DNA of 44,438 nt from positions 1-44,438 of the forward strand of contig NZ_JOCQ01000069.1 in NCBI RefSeq assembly GCF_000720725.1, read 5' to 3'. A model generated the notes under the pieces. It worked only from the letters and a program-made list of their open reading frames with translations. It did no database searches and was not told where the DNA came from. Within the stretch, counting starts at the first letter, position 1. Every line of letters begins with the position of its first letter. The DNA is from Streptomyces rimosus subsp. rimosus. Lineage in GTDB: Bacteria; Actinomycetota; Actinomycetes; Streptomycetales; Streptomycetaceae. The position numbers and the translations under genes are program-made. Shown piece after piece: positions 1-8,273 of this stretch.

Positions 1-639
1 CCCCCGCACTCCACCCCACCACCCCGCCCCCGCCGCAAGCGCCACGCCCTGCTCGCCGCCGGGGGCGCCGCCATGTCGGCCGCCGCGGTCGTGGTGGTCA
101 TCGTGCTGGCGCAGGGCGCGGATTCCGGTGGGACGGCCGGTGCCGGTACGGGGGCCGGGCGTTCGGCCACGGCCGGGGCGAGCACCACGGCGACGAGCGG
201 CGGCCCGGCGGCCTCGGCCGGGCCCCGCCGTACGGAGAACGGTTTCAGCTGGATCCCGCCCGCGGGCTGGAACCGTACCGAGGAGTCGTCCAGCCACGTC
301 ACGTACAGCACGAAGGACGGCTCCACGCTCGTCTCCGCGCGCCAGGACCCGTCCTCCGGCGGCGACCTGCTGACCGTCTGGCAGCAGTACGAGGCACAGC
401 AGCACGACGTGCCGGGCTACCGCAGGACGCGGCTGGAGCGCGCCACCTTCCAGGGCCACCCCGCCGTCGTGTGGGACTTCGCCTACCTCAGGGACGGCAA
501 ACCGGCGCACGGGCGGCAGCTCGGCTTCCGTACCGGGTACCGGACCTACCAGGTCAACCTCTGGTATCTGGACTCCGCCGAGGCCGCCGCCCTGCGCGCC
601 TACGACCGGGTCAAGGAGTCCTTCCGCACGTCCTCCTGA
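1..639 (+). CDS. C-terminal part of a membrane protein, probably a Ser/Thr protein kinase (5' end outside window)
   Basis: The frame is open from base 1, so this is a 3' fragment of 212 codons. It starts in a proline-rich, basic juxtamembrane stretch (PPPRPRRKRH), followed by one hydrophobic segment (about residues 17-38, rich in Ala and Val), a Ser/Thr/Ala/Gly-rich linker, and an extracytoplasmic domain that begins near GFSWIPPAGW and ends with YDRVKESFRTSS. This order (Pro-rich linker, single TM, small external domain) is typical of streptomycete PknB-like receptor kinases, but the kinase domain is not in the window, so the kinase call is inference. An ATG at 73 lies inside the TM segment and is unlikely to be the start. 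Its 3' end overlaps the end of the convergent permease gene by 40 bases. Confidence 0.6.
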   Translation, partial: PPHSTPPPRPRRKRHALLAAGGAAMSAAAVVVVIVLAQGADSGGTAGAGTGAGRSATAGASTTATSGGPAASAGPRRTENGFSWIPPAGWNRTEESSSHVTYSTKDGSTLVSARQDPSSGGDLLTVWQQYEAQQHDVPGYRRTRLERATFQGHPAVVWDFAYLRDGKPAHGRQLGFRTGYRTYQVNLWYLDSAEAAALRAYDRVKESFRTSS

Positions 640-2099
640 CCCGCCGGGCCGCCGTCGCCGCCGTCCGCGGCGGTCCCGGCCCGGCGCCGGCGGTCCAGCA
701 CCAGCCCCACGGCCAGCACGACCACGGCCGCGACCACCGACAGCACCATCTGCTTGCGCCCGTCGGGGCTGTAGAACATGTAGCCGACGACGAACAGGAT
801 CAGCGCGATCGTCGCGTAGGTCAGGTACGGGTACAGCCACATCCGTACGGTCAGCCGCTCCGGCATGTCCCGCTCGATGACCTTGCGCATCCGCAGCTGC
901 GAGAAGCAGATGACCAGCCAGACGAAGAGCGCCACCGCGCCGGAGGAGTTCAGCAGGAACTCGAAGACGGTGTCCTTCGAGGTGTAGCTGAAGATCGTCG
1001 CGACGAAGCCGAAGGCGACCGAGGCCCAGATGGCGGTCGCCGGGACGCCGCCCTTGTTCACCCGCGCGAAGGACTTCGGCGCGTCGCCGCGCTCACCGAG
1101 CGAGAACGCCATCCGGGACGCCGTGTAGAGGCCGGAGTTCAGGCAGGACAGCACGGCGGTGAGCACCACGACGTCCATGACGGTGCCGGCCGCCGGGATG
1201 TCCAGCGACTTCAGCACGGCCACGTACGGGCTCTTGTCGAGCGCCGGGTCGTCCCACGGCAGCAGCGTCACGATCACCGTGATCGAGCCGATGTAGAAGA
1301 GCGCGATCCGCCAGATGACGCTGTTGACGGCCTTGCGGACGGCCTGCACCGGGTTGGGCGACTCGCTCGCCGCCAGCGTGACGATCTCGCTGCCCATGAA
1401 GGAGAAGACCACCAGCAGCATGCCGGAGAGGATCGCGCCGGGCCCGTTGGGCAGGAATCCGCCGTGGCCGGTCAGGTTCGCCATGCCCACCGCGTGGTCG
1501 CCGGGCGGCAGCCCGAAGATCGCCAGCGCGCCGACCACGATGAACACCACGATCGCCACGACCTTGATGCCGGCGAACCAGAACTCGAACTCGCCGAACG
1601 AGCCCACCGAGATCAGGTTGGTGCCGGTCAGCACGACCATCACCAGCAGCGCCCACGCCCACTGCGGGACGGCGGGGACCCAGCCGGTGAGGATCGAGGC
1701 GGCGGCGGTCGCCTCGACGGCCAGCACGACCGACCAGAAGAACCAGTACAGCCAGCCGATGGTGAAGCCCGCCCAGCGGCCCAGCGCCCGGTCCGCGTAG
1801 GCGGAGAACGAGCCGGAGGTGGGGGAGGCGGCGGCCATCTCGCCCAGCATCCGCATCACCAGGACGACCAGCAGGCCGGTGAGCGCGTACGAGAGCAGGA
1901 TGCCGGGTCCGGCGGCCGCGATGCCGGCGCCGGAGCCCACGAACAGGCCCGCGCCGATCACGCCGCCGATGGCGATCATCGACAAGTGGCGGTTCTTGAG
2001 ACCTGCTTGCAGACCGCCGGGGGACTGGCCTTCGCCGGGGCCGCCGCCGGGATTCCCGGCCGCCCGGCCCGCGTTCATGGTCGGCGGTTGCGCGCCCAT
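600..2099 (-). CDS. APC-family amino acid permease (GabP/AnsP type)
   Basis: This 499-residue protein is a predicted proton-coupled amino-acid importer of the AAT branch of the APC superfamily. After a short hydrophilic N-terminus, the family signature appears around GGVIGAGLFVGSG (TM1), followed by about 12 hydrophobic segments and conserved stretches such as GEMAAASPTSGSF and FSFMGSEIVTLAA. The start chosen is the ATG at 2099, which has AGAAGGA eight bases upstream; an in-frame ATG at 2201 would add a poorly conserved leader. Substrate cannot be fixed from sequence; GABA, proline, aromatic amino acids and asparagine are all family substrates. It converges on the upstream kinase-like gene with a 40-base tail-to-tail overlap. 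Confidence 0.9.
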   Translation of the reverse strand: MGAQPPTMNAGRAAGNPGGGPGEGQSPGGLQAGLKNRHLSMIAIGGVIGAGLFVGSGAGIAAAGPGILLSYALTGLLVVLVMRMLGEMAAASPTSGSFSAYADRALGRWAGFTIGWLYWFFWSVVLAVEATAAASILTGWVPAVPQWAWALLVMVVLTGTNLISVGSFGEFEFWFAGIKVVAIVVFIVVGALAIFGLPPGDHAVGMANLTGHGGFLPNGPGAILSGMLLVVFSFMGSEIVTLAASESPNPVQAVRKAVNSVIWRIALFYIGSITVIVTLLPWDDPALDKSPYVAVLKSLDIPAAGTVMDVVVLTAVLSCLNSGLYTASRMAFSLGERGDAPKSFARVNKGGVPATAIWASVAFGFVATIFSYTSKDTVFEFLLNSSGAVALFVWLVICFSQLRMRKVIERDMPERLTVRMWLYPYLTYATIALILFVVGYMFYSPDGRKQMVLSVVAAVVVLAVGLVLDRRRRAGTAADGGDGGPAGQEDVRKDSLTRS

Positions 2100-2304
2100 G
2101 TGCACCGTCCTTCTGTGGTTCTCGGTGTCGAGTCCCCGCATTAGAACTGCGTTAACGGCCGTTTTGGAAGATCTGAATCCGGATCGTTGCCTGGATCTCA
2201 TTTCCGCATGTCATCGCGTGTACATGGCACGTATGGGCGGTCGGGAACCCCGGCGGCGCCTACCCCGGGCCTGATCGGCCACACACTCGTGCAACACTCG
2301 GCAC

Positions 2305-2793
2305 ATGCGCGTGTATCTCGGCTCCGACCATGCCGGTTATGAACTGAAGAACCACCTCGTCGAGTGGCTCAAGGCCCACGGCCACGAGCCCGTGGACTGC
2401 GGCCCGCACATCTACGACGCCGTGGACGACTACCCGCCCTTCTGCCTGCGCGCCGCCGAGCGGACCGCGGGTGACCCGGACAGCCTGGGCGTCGTCATCG
2501 GCGGCTCCGGCAACGGTGAGCAGATCGCCGCCAACAAGGTCAAGGGCGTACGGGCGATCCTGGCCTGGAGCGAGGAGACCGCCAAGCTGGGCCGCGAGCA
2601 CAACAACGCCAACGTGATCTCGGTCGGCGGCCGGATGCACACCCAGGACGAGGCCACGAAGTTCATCGAGGCGTTCCTGGCCACGCCGTACTCGAACGAG
2701 GAGCGGCACACCCGCCGCATCGACATGCTCTCCCGCTACGAGAGCACCGGCGAGCTGCCGGACATCCCGGCCCACCACCCGCAGCAGGGCTGA
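2305..2793 (+). CDS. rpiB: ribose-5-phosphate isomerase B
   Basis: RpiB interconverts ribose-5-phosphate and ribulose-5-phosphate in the non-oxidative pentose phosphate pathway. At 162 residues it has the usual size of the RpiB/LacAB family. The N-terminal MRVYLGSDHAGYELK, the phosphate-binding GGSGNGEQIAANK (residues 66-78) and REHNNANVISVGGR (97-110) are visible. The Cys of enteric RpiB is replaced by the actinobacterial arrangement, with Glu72 of GNGE as the likely catalytic base, as in the mycobacterial enzyme. No Shine-Dalgarno precedes the ATG. A weak -10 (AACACT, 2293-2298) lies six bases upstream, so the mRNA may be leaderless. A strong hairpin follows the gene. Confidence 0.96.
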   Translation: MRVYLGSDHAGYELKNHLVEWLKAHGHEPVDCGPHIYDAVDDYPPFCLRAAERTAGDPDSLGVVIGGSGNGEQIAANKVKGVRAILAWSEETAKLGREHNNANVISVGGRMHTQDEATKFIEAFLATPYSNEERHTRRIDMLSRYESTGELPDIPAHHPQQG

Positions 2794-2808
2794 GCCCGCT
2801 CATCCGTA

Positions 2809-2836
2809 CCGCCCGCGCCGCCACCGGCGCGGGCGG
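2809..2836 (+). terminator. hairpin after rpiB, likely terminator
   Basis: Perfect 12-bp inverted repeat (CCGCCCGCGCCG at 2809-2820, complement at 2825-2836) closed by the tetraloop ccac, 16 bases after the rpiB stop. There is no U-tract, as is usual for streptomycete hairpin terminators. Confidence 0.7.
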
Positions 2837-2893
2837 ACGCCGTACGTACCCCGTGGACCCACCCCGTCCCACCCGCCGAGGAGGCACCGGCCC

Positions 2894-3712
2894 ATGCCCG
2901 AGGGGCACACGATCCACCGCCTCGCGCTGGACCACCGTGCGCGCTTCGAGGGCGCGCCGGTCCGGGCGAGCAGCCCCCAGGGCAAGTTCTCCGACAGCGC
3001 GGCGCTCGTCGACGGCCGGGTCCTGACCACCGCCGAGGCGCACGGCAAGCACCTCTTCCTCGGCTTCCTCGACTCCGGGCCCGCCGGCTGGATCCACATC
3101 CACCTCGGCCTCTTCGGCAAGCTGAACTTCGGCGACGCCCCCGCGCCGCCGCCCACCGACACCGTACGGCTGCGGCTGGCCAACGACACGGCCTACGCGG
3201 ACCTGCGCGGGCCCACCGCCTGCGCGCTCCTCACCGACGCCGAGAAGCAGGCGATACACGACCGGCTCGGCCCCGACCCGCTGCGTCCCGGGGACGACGG
3301 CGAGCGGGCCTGGGCGCGGATCTCGCGCAGCCGTACGTCGGTCGCGGCGCTGCTGATGGACCAGAAGGTGATCGCGGGCGTCGGCAACGTCTACCGCGCC
3401 GAAGTGCTCTTCCGGCACAACATCGACCCGTACCGCGCCGGACGTGATCTGCTCCGGTCCGAATGGGACGCGATCTGGGCGGATCTGGTCGCCCTGATGC
3501 GTGAAGGCGTCCGGCACAATCGCATCGACACCGTACGCGCGGAACACCTCCCCGAGGCCATGGGCCGTCCGCCACGCGTCGACGACCACGGCGGCGAGGT
3601 CTACGTCTATCGCCGTGCCCGCCAGGAGTGCCACATCTGCCGCTCCGAGATCCGCACCGCGTCCCTGGCCAACCGCAACCTCTTCTGGTGCCCTGGCTGC
3701 CAGCCGAAGTAA
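2894..3712 (+). CDS. Fpg/Nei-family DNA glycosylase (endonuclease VIII-like)
   Basis: A bifunctional base-excision repair glycosylase/AP lyase of the Fpg/Nei family, 272 residues. The mature N-terminus starts PEGHTIHR: Pro2 is the Schiff-base nucleophile and Glu3 the acid/base residue. AHGKHLF supplies the conserved Lys53. The helix-two-turn-helix region is near DQKVIAGVGNVYRAEVLF. A C-terminal zinc finger has Cys246-x2-Cys249 and Cys266-x2-Cys269, with Arg261 in the tip loop. The PEGH start resembles actinobacterial Nei2 rather than Fpg (PELP), so oxidised pyrimidines or formamidopyrimidines are the likely substrates. The start ATG has GAGGAGGCACCGG upstream. It ends one base before a 10-bp-stem terminator shared with the convergent acetyltransferase gene. 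Confidence 0.93.
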   Translation: MPEGHTIHRLALDHRARFEGAPVRASSPQGKFSDSAALVDGRVLTTAEAHGKHLFLGFLDSGPAGWIHIHLGLFGKLNFGDAPAPPPTDTVRLRLANDTAYADLRGPTACALLTDAEKQAIHDRLGPDPLRPGDDGERAWARISRSRTSVAALLMDQKVIAGVGNVYRAEVLFRHNIDPYRAGRDLLRSEWDAIWADLVALMREGVRHNRIDTVRAEHLPEAMGRPPRVDDHGGEVYVYRRARQECHICRSEIRTASLANRNLFWCPGCQPK

Positions 3713-3736
3713 TGCCCCGGCCGGGCGGCCGGGGCA
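3713..3736. terminator. bidirectional terminator between nei-like and eis-like genes
   Basis: Perfect 10-bp stem (TGCCCCGGCC / GGCCGGGGCA) with loop GGGC, filling almost all of the 37-base gap between two convergent genes; works in either direction by symmetry. Confidence 0.75.
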
Positions 3737-3749
3737 CCCCGCGCCGTCC

Positions 3750-4979
3750 TCAGAATCCGTGCGGCAGCCACGGCTTCACATGCCAGCCGAAGGCCACCGA
3801 CGCCTCGCGCAGCGCGCCGGGCCGCAGCTCCCGCACCCGGCCGGCCGCCGCCAGCGCGCTCAGCGAGAAGCCGCCCAGGTAGGCGGAGCCCAGTTCCCGT
3901 ACGGACAGGGACAGATCGGCCGGGTCCTCGGTCCGCTCGCAGGAGGCGCCCTTCGGGCCGCCGGTGAGCCGCCACCGCCCCTCGTTCCAGGGGCAGAAGG
4001 CATCGGCCACCTCCAGGACCACGTCCAGCGGCGCCGCGTACGTCCGCGCCGCGAGCGCCCTGCCGACCTCCACCAGCCGTACGAACAGCGACTCGCGCAC
4101 CCTGACCTGGCAGCGCCGGATGTCGTCCACCAAATGCAGCAGCGGATCATCGGCCGGCCGGTTGCGCACCGTCACCCGGGACGTCAGGTCGATGCCGAAC
4201 AGATAGCGCCACAGCGCCGCGTAGACGACCGGGTCCAGCGCCTCCACGTCGCGCAGGACCACCGTGCCGTCCGGGCCGCCACCGTCCCAGCCCGCCTTGA
4301 CCGCGTAGCGCGCGTATCCGCGCACCTCGCCGTCCACCTCGGCCAGCACGCACAGCACCGGCCCGGCGCCGTCCCGGTCCGCCTCCGGGTCCAGGAGCGG
4401 CAGCCGCTCCCAGCCGGGCTGCCGGGCGAGCATGCCGGGACGGCCGGTGACCAGCTGCTCGTAGACCTTCTCGCAGTCCGTCAGCGCGGTCTCCGGATCG
4501 GCCAGCCGCAGCCGTACGGCGTCGGCGCCGGGTGGCGCGGACACGGACAGCCGGAGCGTGTCGAGCGTCATGCCCACCGCCTCGGACGCGGTGCCGTAGC
4601 CGAACCGGCCGTAGATGGCCGGTTCGGAGGCGGTCAGCACGGCCAGCGGCTCGCGCCGGTCCCGTATGTCCGCGAGCTGGTGGCGCATCATCTCGCGCAG
4701 GATGCCGCGCCGCCGGTGCGTCGGCTGCACGCTGACCATCGTCACGCCGGCCGCCGGGACGACGGCGCCGCCGGGCAGCGCCAGCCGGAAGGTGAACGCC
4801 CCCGCCGTGCCGACGACATCGCTCCCGTCCCGGACGGCCAGGCTGCGCTCGGGATCCCCGAGACTCCGCCACAGGGCGCGCTCCTCCGGGGCCTCCGGAG
4901 TGCCGCCGAACACCTGCTCCAGCGATGCGTACCAGCCGTCCCACTCGTCCGGGCGCAGCTGCCGTAACTCTGTCGTCAT
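3750..4979 (-). CDS. Eis-like GNAT N-acetyltransferase
   Basis: A 409-residue protein with the architecture of Eis (enhanced intracellular survival) proteins: N-terminal GNAT domain, second GNAT-like domain and C-terminal SCP2-like fold. The acetyl-CoA loop is visible as VSVQPTHRRRGILREMM (residues 82-98). The family stretch IYGRFGYG (122-129) carries the tyrosine proposed as general acid. The protein ends in Phe, as in mycobacterial Eis, where the C-terminal carboxylate acts as base. Mycobacterial Eis multi-acetylates aminoglycosides and other amines; the substrate here is unknown. The start ATG at 4979 lacks a clear Shine-Dalgarno; TACCCA six bases upstream could be a -10 for a leaderless transcript. 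It is transcribed divergently from the phosphatase gene. Confidence 0.88.
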   Translation of the reverse strand: MTTELRQLRPDEWDGWYASLEQVFGGTPEAPEERALWRSLGDPERSLAVRDGSDVVGTAGAFTFRLALPGGAVVPAAGVTMVSVQPTHRRRGILREMMRHQLADIRDRREPLAVLTASEPAIYGRFGYGTASEAVGMTLDTLRLSVSAPPGADAVRLRLADPETALTDCEKVYEQLVTGRPGMLARQPGWERLPLLDPEADRDGAGPVLCVLAEVDGEVRGYARYAVKAGWDGGGPDGTVVLRDVEALDPVVYAALWRYLFGIDLTSRVTVRNRPADDPLLHLVDDIRRCQVRVRESLFVRLVEVGRALAARTYAAPLDVVLEVADAFCPWNEGRWRLTGGPKGASCERTEDPADLSLSVRELGSAYLGGFSLSALAAAGRVRELRPGALREASVAFGWHVKPWLPHGF

Positions 4980-5051
4980 GGGCCATGGGTAGCAGGACGC
5001 CTTCCGGCCGCGCGACCGTTTTTCGAACGCCGTTTCCGGGCGATTGCGCCG

Positions 5052-5080
5052 GGCGGCGCGCCGCGAATCGACGCGCCGCC
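5052..5080 (+). other. inverted repeat in the leader of the SpoIIE-type phosphatase gene
   Basis: Perfect 9-bp arms GGCGGCGCG and CGCGCCGCC with an 11-base loop, ending 26 bases before the ATG at 5107 and inside the divergent intergenic region. It may be an operator or an mRNA hairpin; sequence does not decide. Confidence 0.4.
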
Positions 5081-5106
5081 GAACGGGTGGATAAGGTCCC
5101 AGAACA

Positions 5107-6249
5107 ATGGCGAGCAGCTCGGGAGCGGAGTCCCTGACGGCCCGGTGGCGCAAGGCGTTCCACCGGGCCCGCATCAGCGTGCGCAAGGCCGGGGTCGACT
5201 ACTTCCGCGGCGACGGCTCGGACTGGATCGCCCTGGCCGCCCTCCTGATCGCCGTCCCCGCCATCGCCTGCGGCACCGTCTGGCGGCCCGACTGGATCTC
5301 GCCCACCGCGCTGGTCCTGCCGGTCATCGCGGGCGGCCTGCTGCTGCGTCCGGCCAATCTGCTCGCCCTGTACGGCACGTCCGCCGCCGCCCTGATCGTC
5401 GAGGCGTCGCTGCTCGGCCCGTACGACCAGGGCCGCGACCGGATCACCCCGGGCACCGTCCTGGTGGTCGCCGCGGTCGGCCTGTCCGGGCTGCTGATCG
5501 CGCAGTTCCGCAGCCGGGTCGGCGTGCCGTGGCGGCGCGGCGGGACGATGCTCTTCGACCTGCGCGAACGCATCCGCGTCCAGAGCAAGCTGCCCAAGCT
5601 GCCGGCCGGCTGGCACCACGAGATGGCGCTGCGGCCGGCCGGCGGGCAGTCCTTCTCCGGCGACTTCGTCGTCGCCTCCCGCACGCACGGCGGCAACATC
5701 CTCGAAGTCGTGCTGACCGACGTGTCCGGCAAGGGCATGGACGCGGCCTCCCGCGCGCTGCTGCTGTCCGGCGCCTTCGGCGGCCTGCTCGGCTCGCTGC
5801 CGCCGCACGGCTTCCTGCCCGCCGCCAACGGCTACCTGCTGCGCCAGGACTGGGACGAGGGCTTCGCCACCTCCATCCACCTGGTGCTGGACCTGGAGTC
5901 CGGCGACTACGAGCTGCTGTCCGCCGGGCACCTGCCCGCCCTCCAGCTCAGCGCGGGCACCGGCCGCTGGGAGGAGAAGGCGGCGGAGGGGCCGCTGCTC
6001 GGGGTGTACGACGGGGCGCAGTTCGATCCCGTCAAAGGCACGCTGCGCCCCGGCGACGTGCTGATGCTCTTCACGGACGGCCTGGTCGAGGCCGCCGACC
6101 GGGACATCGCCGAGGGCATCGACCGGCTGACCGGCGAGGCCGACCGCTATGTGGCCTGCGGCTTCACGGGCGCCGCCTGGCATCTGATCGAGGCGGTGGC
6201 CAAGGACGTGAACGACGACCGCGCGTTGCTGCTGATCTGCCGCGACTGA
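5107..6249 (+). CDS. membrane-anchored SpoIIE-type PP2C phosphatase
   Basis: This 380-residue protein has a basic N-terminus (1-38), four probable TM segments (about 39-135) and a cytoplasmic SpoIIE/PP2C phosphatase domain (about 165-378). Metal-binding motifs of the PPM fold are visible: FSGDFVVA (183-190), LTDVSGKGMDAA (203-214), SAGHLPALQL and MLFTDGLVEA. In Streptomyces such phosphatases act in partner-switching circuits, dephosphorylating STAS anti-anti-sigma proteins. The membrane anchor is different from GAF/PAS-linked relatives and suggests it senses the membrane or cell surface. No anti-sigma or STAS gene lies beside it, so its partner is not indicated. The next gene begins 17 bases downstream and is probably co-transcribed. 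Confidence 0.9.
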   Translation: MASSSGAESLTARWRKAFHRARISVRKAGVDYFRGDGSDWIALAALLIAVPAIACGTVWRPDWISPTALVLPVIAGGLLLRPANLLALYGTSAAALIVEASLLGPYDQGRDRITPGTVLVVAAVGLSGLLIAQFRSRVGVPWRRGGTMLFDLRERIRVQSKLPKLPAGWHHEMALRPAGGQSFSGDFVVASRTHGGNILEVVLTDVSGKGMDAASRALLLSGAFGGLLGSLPPHGFLPAANGYLLRQDWDEGFATSIHLVLDLESGDYELLSAGHLPALQLSAGTGRWEEKAAEGPLLGVYDGAQFDPVKGTLRPGDVLMLFTDGLVEAADRDIAEGIDRLTGEADRYVACGFTGAAWHLIEAVAKDVNDDRALLLICRD

Positions 6250-6266
6250 ACCGTACGGTGGCTGTC

Positions 6267-6716
6267 ATGGCCGACACCCGCACCTTCCGCCACGTCACCT
6301 ACATCGCCGGCACGCCGGAGAAGGTCTGGCACGCCCTGACCGATGCGGACGCGACCGCCGTCTACTGGGGGCACAGCAACCTCTCCGACTGGCAGGCGGG
6401 ATCCCGCTGGGAGCACCGGCGCACCGACGGGTCGGGCGTCGCGGACGTCGAGGGCACGGTGCTGGAGAGCGTGCCGCCCACGCGCCTGGCGGTCACGTGG
6501 GCGGACCCGGGGGCGGACGCCGGCGGCGCCTCCACCGTGACCTTCGGCATCGAGCCGTACGGCGAGATCGTCCGGCTGACCCTGACGCACGAGGGCCTGG
6601 CCGACGAGGCCGAGCGGGACGCGGCGGCCCAGGGCTGGTTTGCGGTGCTCGCCAACCTCAAGACGCTCCTGGAGACCGGCCGTCCGCTGCCGTGCGAGCC
6701 GTGGGCGATGCCGTGA
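6267..6716 (+). CDS. SRPBCC (AHSA1/START-like) protein
   Basis: A 149-residue protein with the hydrophobic-cavity fold of the AHSA1/SRPBCC group. The first strand and following helix read RHVTYIAGTPEKVWHALTDA, the WQAGSRWEHR region is typical, and a long C-terminal helix (AAAQGWFAVLANLKTLLETG) closes the cavity. These proteins bind lipophilic ligands or act as small stress proteins; often the gene is paired with an ArsR regulator, which is absent here. The ATG at 6267 is chosen; a GTG at 6258 is in frame. It starts 17 bases after the phosphatase stop, so the two are probably one transcript. Confidence 0.85.
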   Translation: MADTRTFRHVTYIAGTPEKVWHALTDADATAVYWGHSNLSDWQAGSRWEHRRTDGSGVADVEGTVLESVPPTRLAVTWADPGADAGGASTVTFGIEPYGEIVRLTLTHEGLADEAERDAAAQGWFAVLANLKTLLETGRPLPCEPWAMP

Positions 6717-6745
6717 GCGCCGGGCCCGCCCGGCTGCGGTGAGCG

Positions 6746-7951
6746 TCAGCCGCGACCGGCGGCCGAGGGCGCCGGCTCCGTACCGCCGGTCTGCGGCGCG
6801 TCCGGCTCCCGGCCCCCGCCGCCCGGCAGGACCCGCGCCAGCCACGCCGACCGGCCGGCCGCCAGCGGCCCGAGCACGGCCAGGATCAGCACGTACCCGG
6901 CGATGAACGGCGCCAGCCGCTCGTCCAGCCCGGCGCCCGCCGCCATCGTCGCCAGGATCAGCGCGAACTCGCCGCGGGCGAGCAGGGCGGTCGCGATGTT
7001 CGCGGCCGGGCGCGGCCCGAAGCCGTAGATCCGGGCCGCGACCAGCCCGGCGACCACGTTCATCAGTAGCGTCAGCGCCACCGCGATCAGCACCGGCCAC
7101 ACCACCGACGGCAGGTCGCCGGGGTCGATGGACAGGCCGAACGCGAAGAAGAAGATCGCGCCGAAGGCGTCCCGCAGCGGGTGCACCAGCTCCATGATCC
7201 GTTTGCCGGAGCCGGTGCTGCCGAGCATCAGACCGACCATGAACGCGCCGATCGCGTCCGCCACGCCGAACCACTCCGAGACGCCCGCCACGAAGACGGC
7301 GGCGCCGAGGAAGGAGATGACCAGCAGCTCGTTGTCCTTGGTGGCGATCAGCTTGCCGATCACCGTCGTACCCCAGCGGGCGACCACGGCCAGGAGCAGC
7401 AGGAAGCCGAACGCCTTGCCCGCGTCGAGCGCTGCCGAGGCCATCGAGTCGGCGCCGGAGATCACCGGCTGGAGGGCGGCCAGGTACAGGGCGAGGAAGA
7501 TGTCCTCGACCACGATGATGCCGAGGATCGGCTTGGTCTCGGGGTTGCCGAGGCGGCCGGTGTCCATCAGGACCTTGGTGACGATCGCCGACGAGGAGAT
7601 GCCGAGCACACCGGCCAGCACCAGCGCCTCGGAGGTGCCCCAGCCGACCAGGAAGCCGAAGAGGAGTCCGGCGCCGACGTTCAGCGCCAGGTAGGCGGCC
7701 CCGGCGACGGCCATCTTCCGGCCGCCCTCTTTGAGGTCGTCCAGATGGAATTCGAGGCCGAGGTAGAAGAGCAGCAGCACCAGACCCAGCAGCGAGAGCA
7801 TTTCCAGCTCGTGCGGGTCGTCGACCAGGGAGATGCCGGGGGTGTGCGGGCCGAGCAGTATCCCGGCCAGGATGAACAGGGGGATCGTGGGGAGCCCGAT
7901 GCGGCTGCCCAGGCGGGCGAGGACGGCGGCGGCCAGGAAGGCCCCGCCCAT
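6746..7951 (-). CDS. CPA2-family monovalent cation/proton antiporter (KefB-like)
   Basis: About 401 residues with roughly 12 TM segments and the Na_H_exchanger fold of the CPA2 family. Recognisable stretches are LPTIPLFILAGILLGPHTPG (TM2), LVLLLFYLGLEF, the GISSSAIVTKVLMD region and the VVEDIFLAL motif that carries the ion-binding acidic residue. It lacks a C-terminal TrkA-N (RCK) domain; the tail is short, Gly/Pro-rich and disordered. Probable role is potassium or sodium export linked to pH control. The first canonical start is ATG 7951, which lies inside what looks like the first helix and has no ribosome-binding site. A GGAG-preceded ATC codon at 7978 fits better (see findings) and would add nine residues. 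No ATG, GTG or TTG occurs between it and the upstream in-frame stop. Confidence 0.9.
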   Translation of the reverse strand: MGGAFLAAAVLARLGSRIGLPTIPLFILAGILLGPHTPGISLVDDPHELEMLSLLGLVLLLFYLGLEFHLDDLKEGGRKMAVAGAAYLALNVGAGLLFGFLVGWGTSEALVLAGVLGISSSAIVTKVLMDTGRLGNPETKPILGIIVVEDIFLALYLAALQPVISGADSMASAALDAGKAFGFLLLLAVVARWGTTVIGKLIATKDNELLVISFLGAAVFVAGVSEWFGVADAIGAFMVGLMLGSTGSGKRIMELVHPLRDAFGAIFFFAFGLSIDPGDLPSVVWPVLIAVALTLLMNVVAGLVAARIYGFGPRPAANIATALLARGEFALILATMAAGAGLDERLAPFIAGYVLILAVLGPLAAGRSAWLARVLPGGGGREPDAPQTGGTEPAPSAAGRG

Positions 7952-8273
7952 CGCGAGGAGGGTGTCTGCGTGTCCGATGGCTCCTCCAGAGGTTCGGCCG
8001 GACGATGTTCGGTCAAGGGGGAGTCAAGAAAGCGTTAGTAGTTAGTTTACCAAACGACTTTTCCGGCCGGAACGCCCGACTCCGCCGCACGCTTCGCCGG
8101 GCTGCCGCCCACTCCTCCACCGACCCGCCTCCGGACCTTCCCGGGCCTCCCGTCGAGAGCCCTGCCTGGGGTTTTCCCCACCCCGGAGCCACCGGCAGCC
8201 GTCATGGCCCAGGTTCACCCCGGCTCCGTACGGTCGAGGGGTGGACCGGACGTACGAGACGGGGGACGACACG

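Noticed and set aside
8030..8056. A/T-rich GTTAGTAGTTAGTTTACCAA stretch as a regulator site between antiporter and ABC genes
   Set aside because: It has a short GTTT/AAAC inverted repeat but no match to a known operator that I can support; noted only as A/T-rich intergenic sequence.
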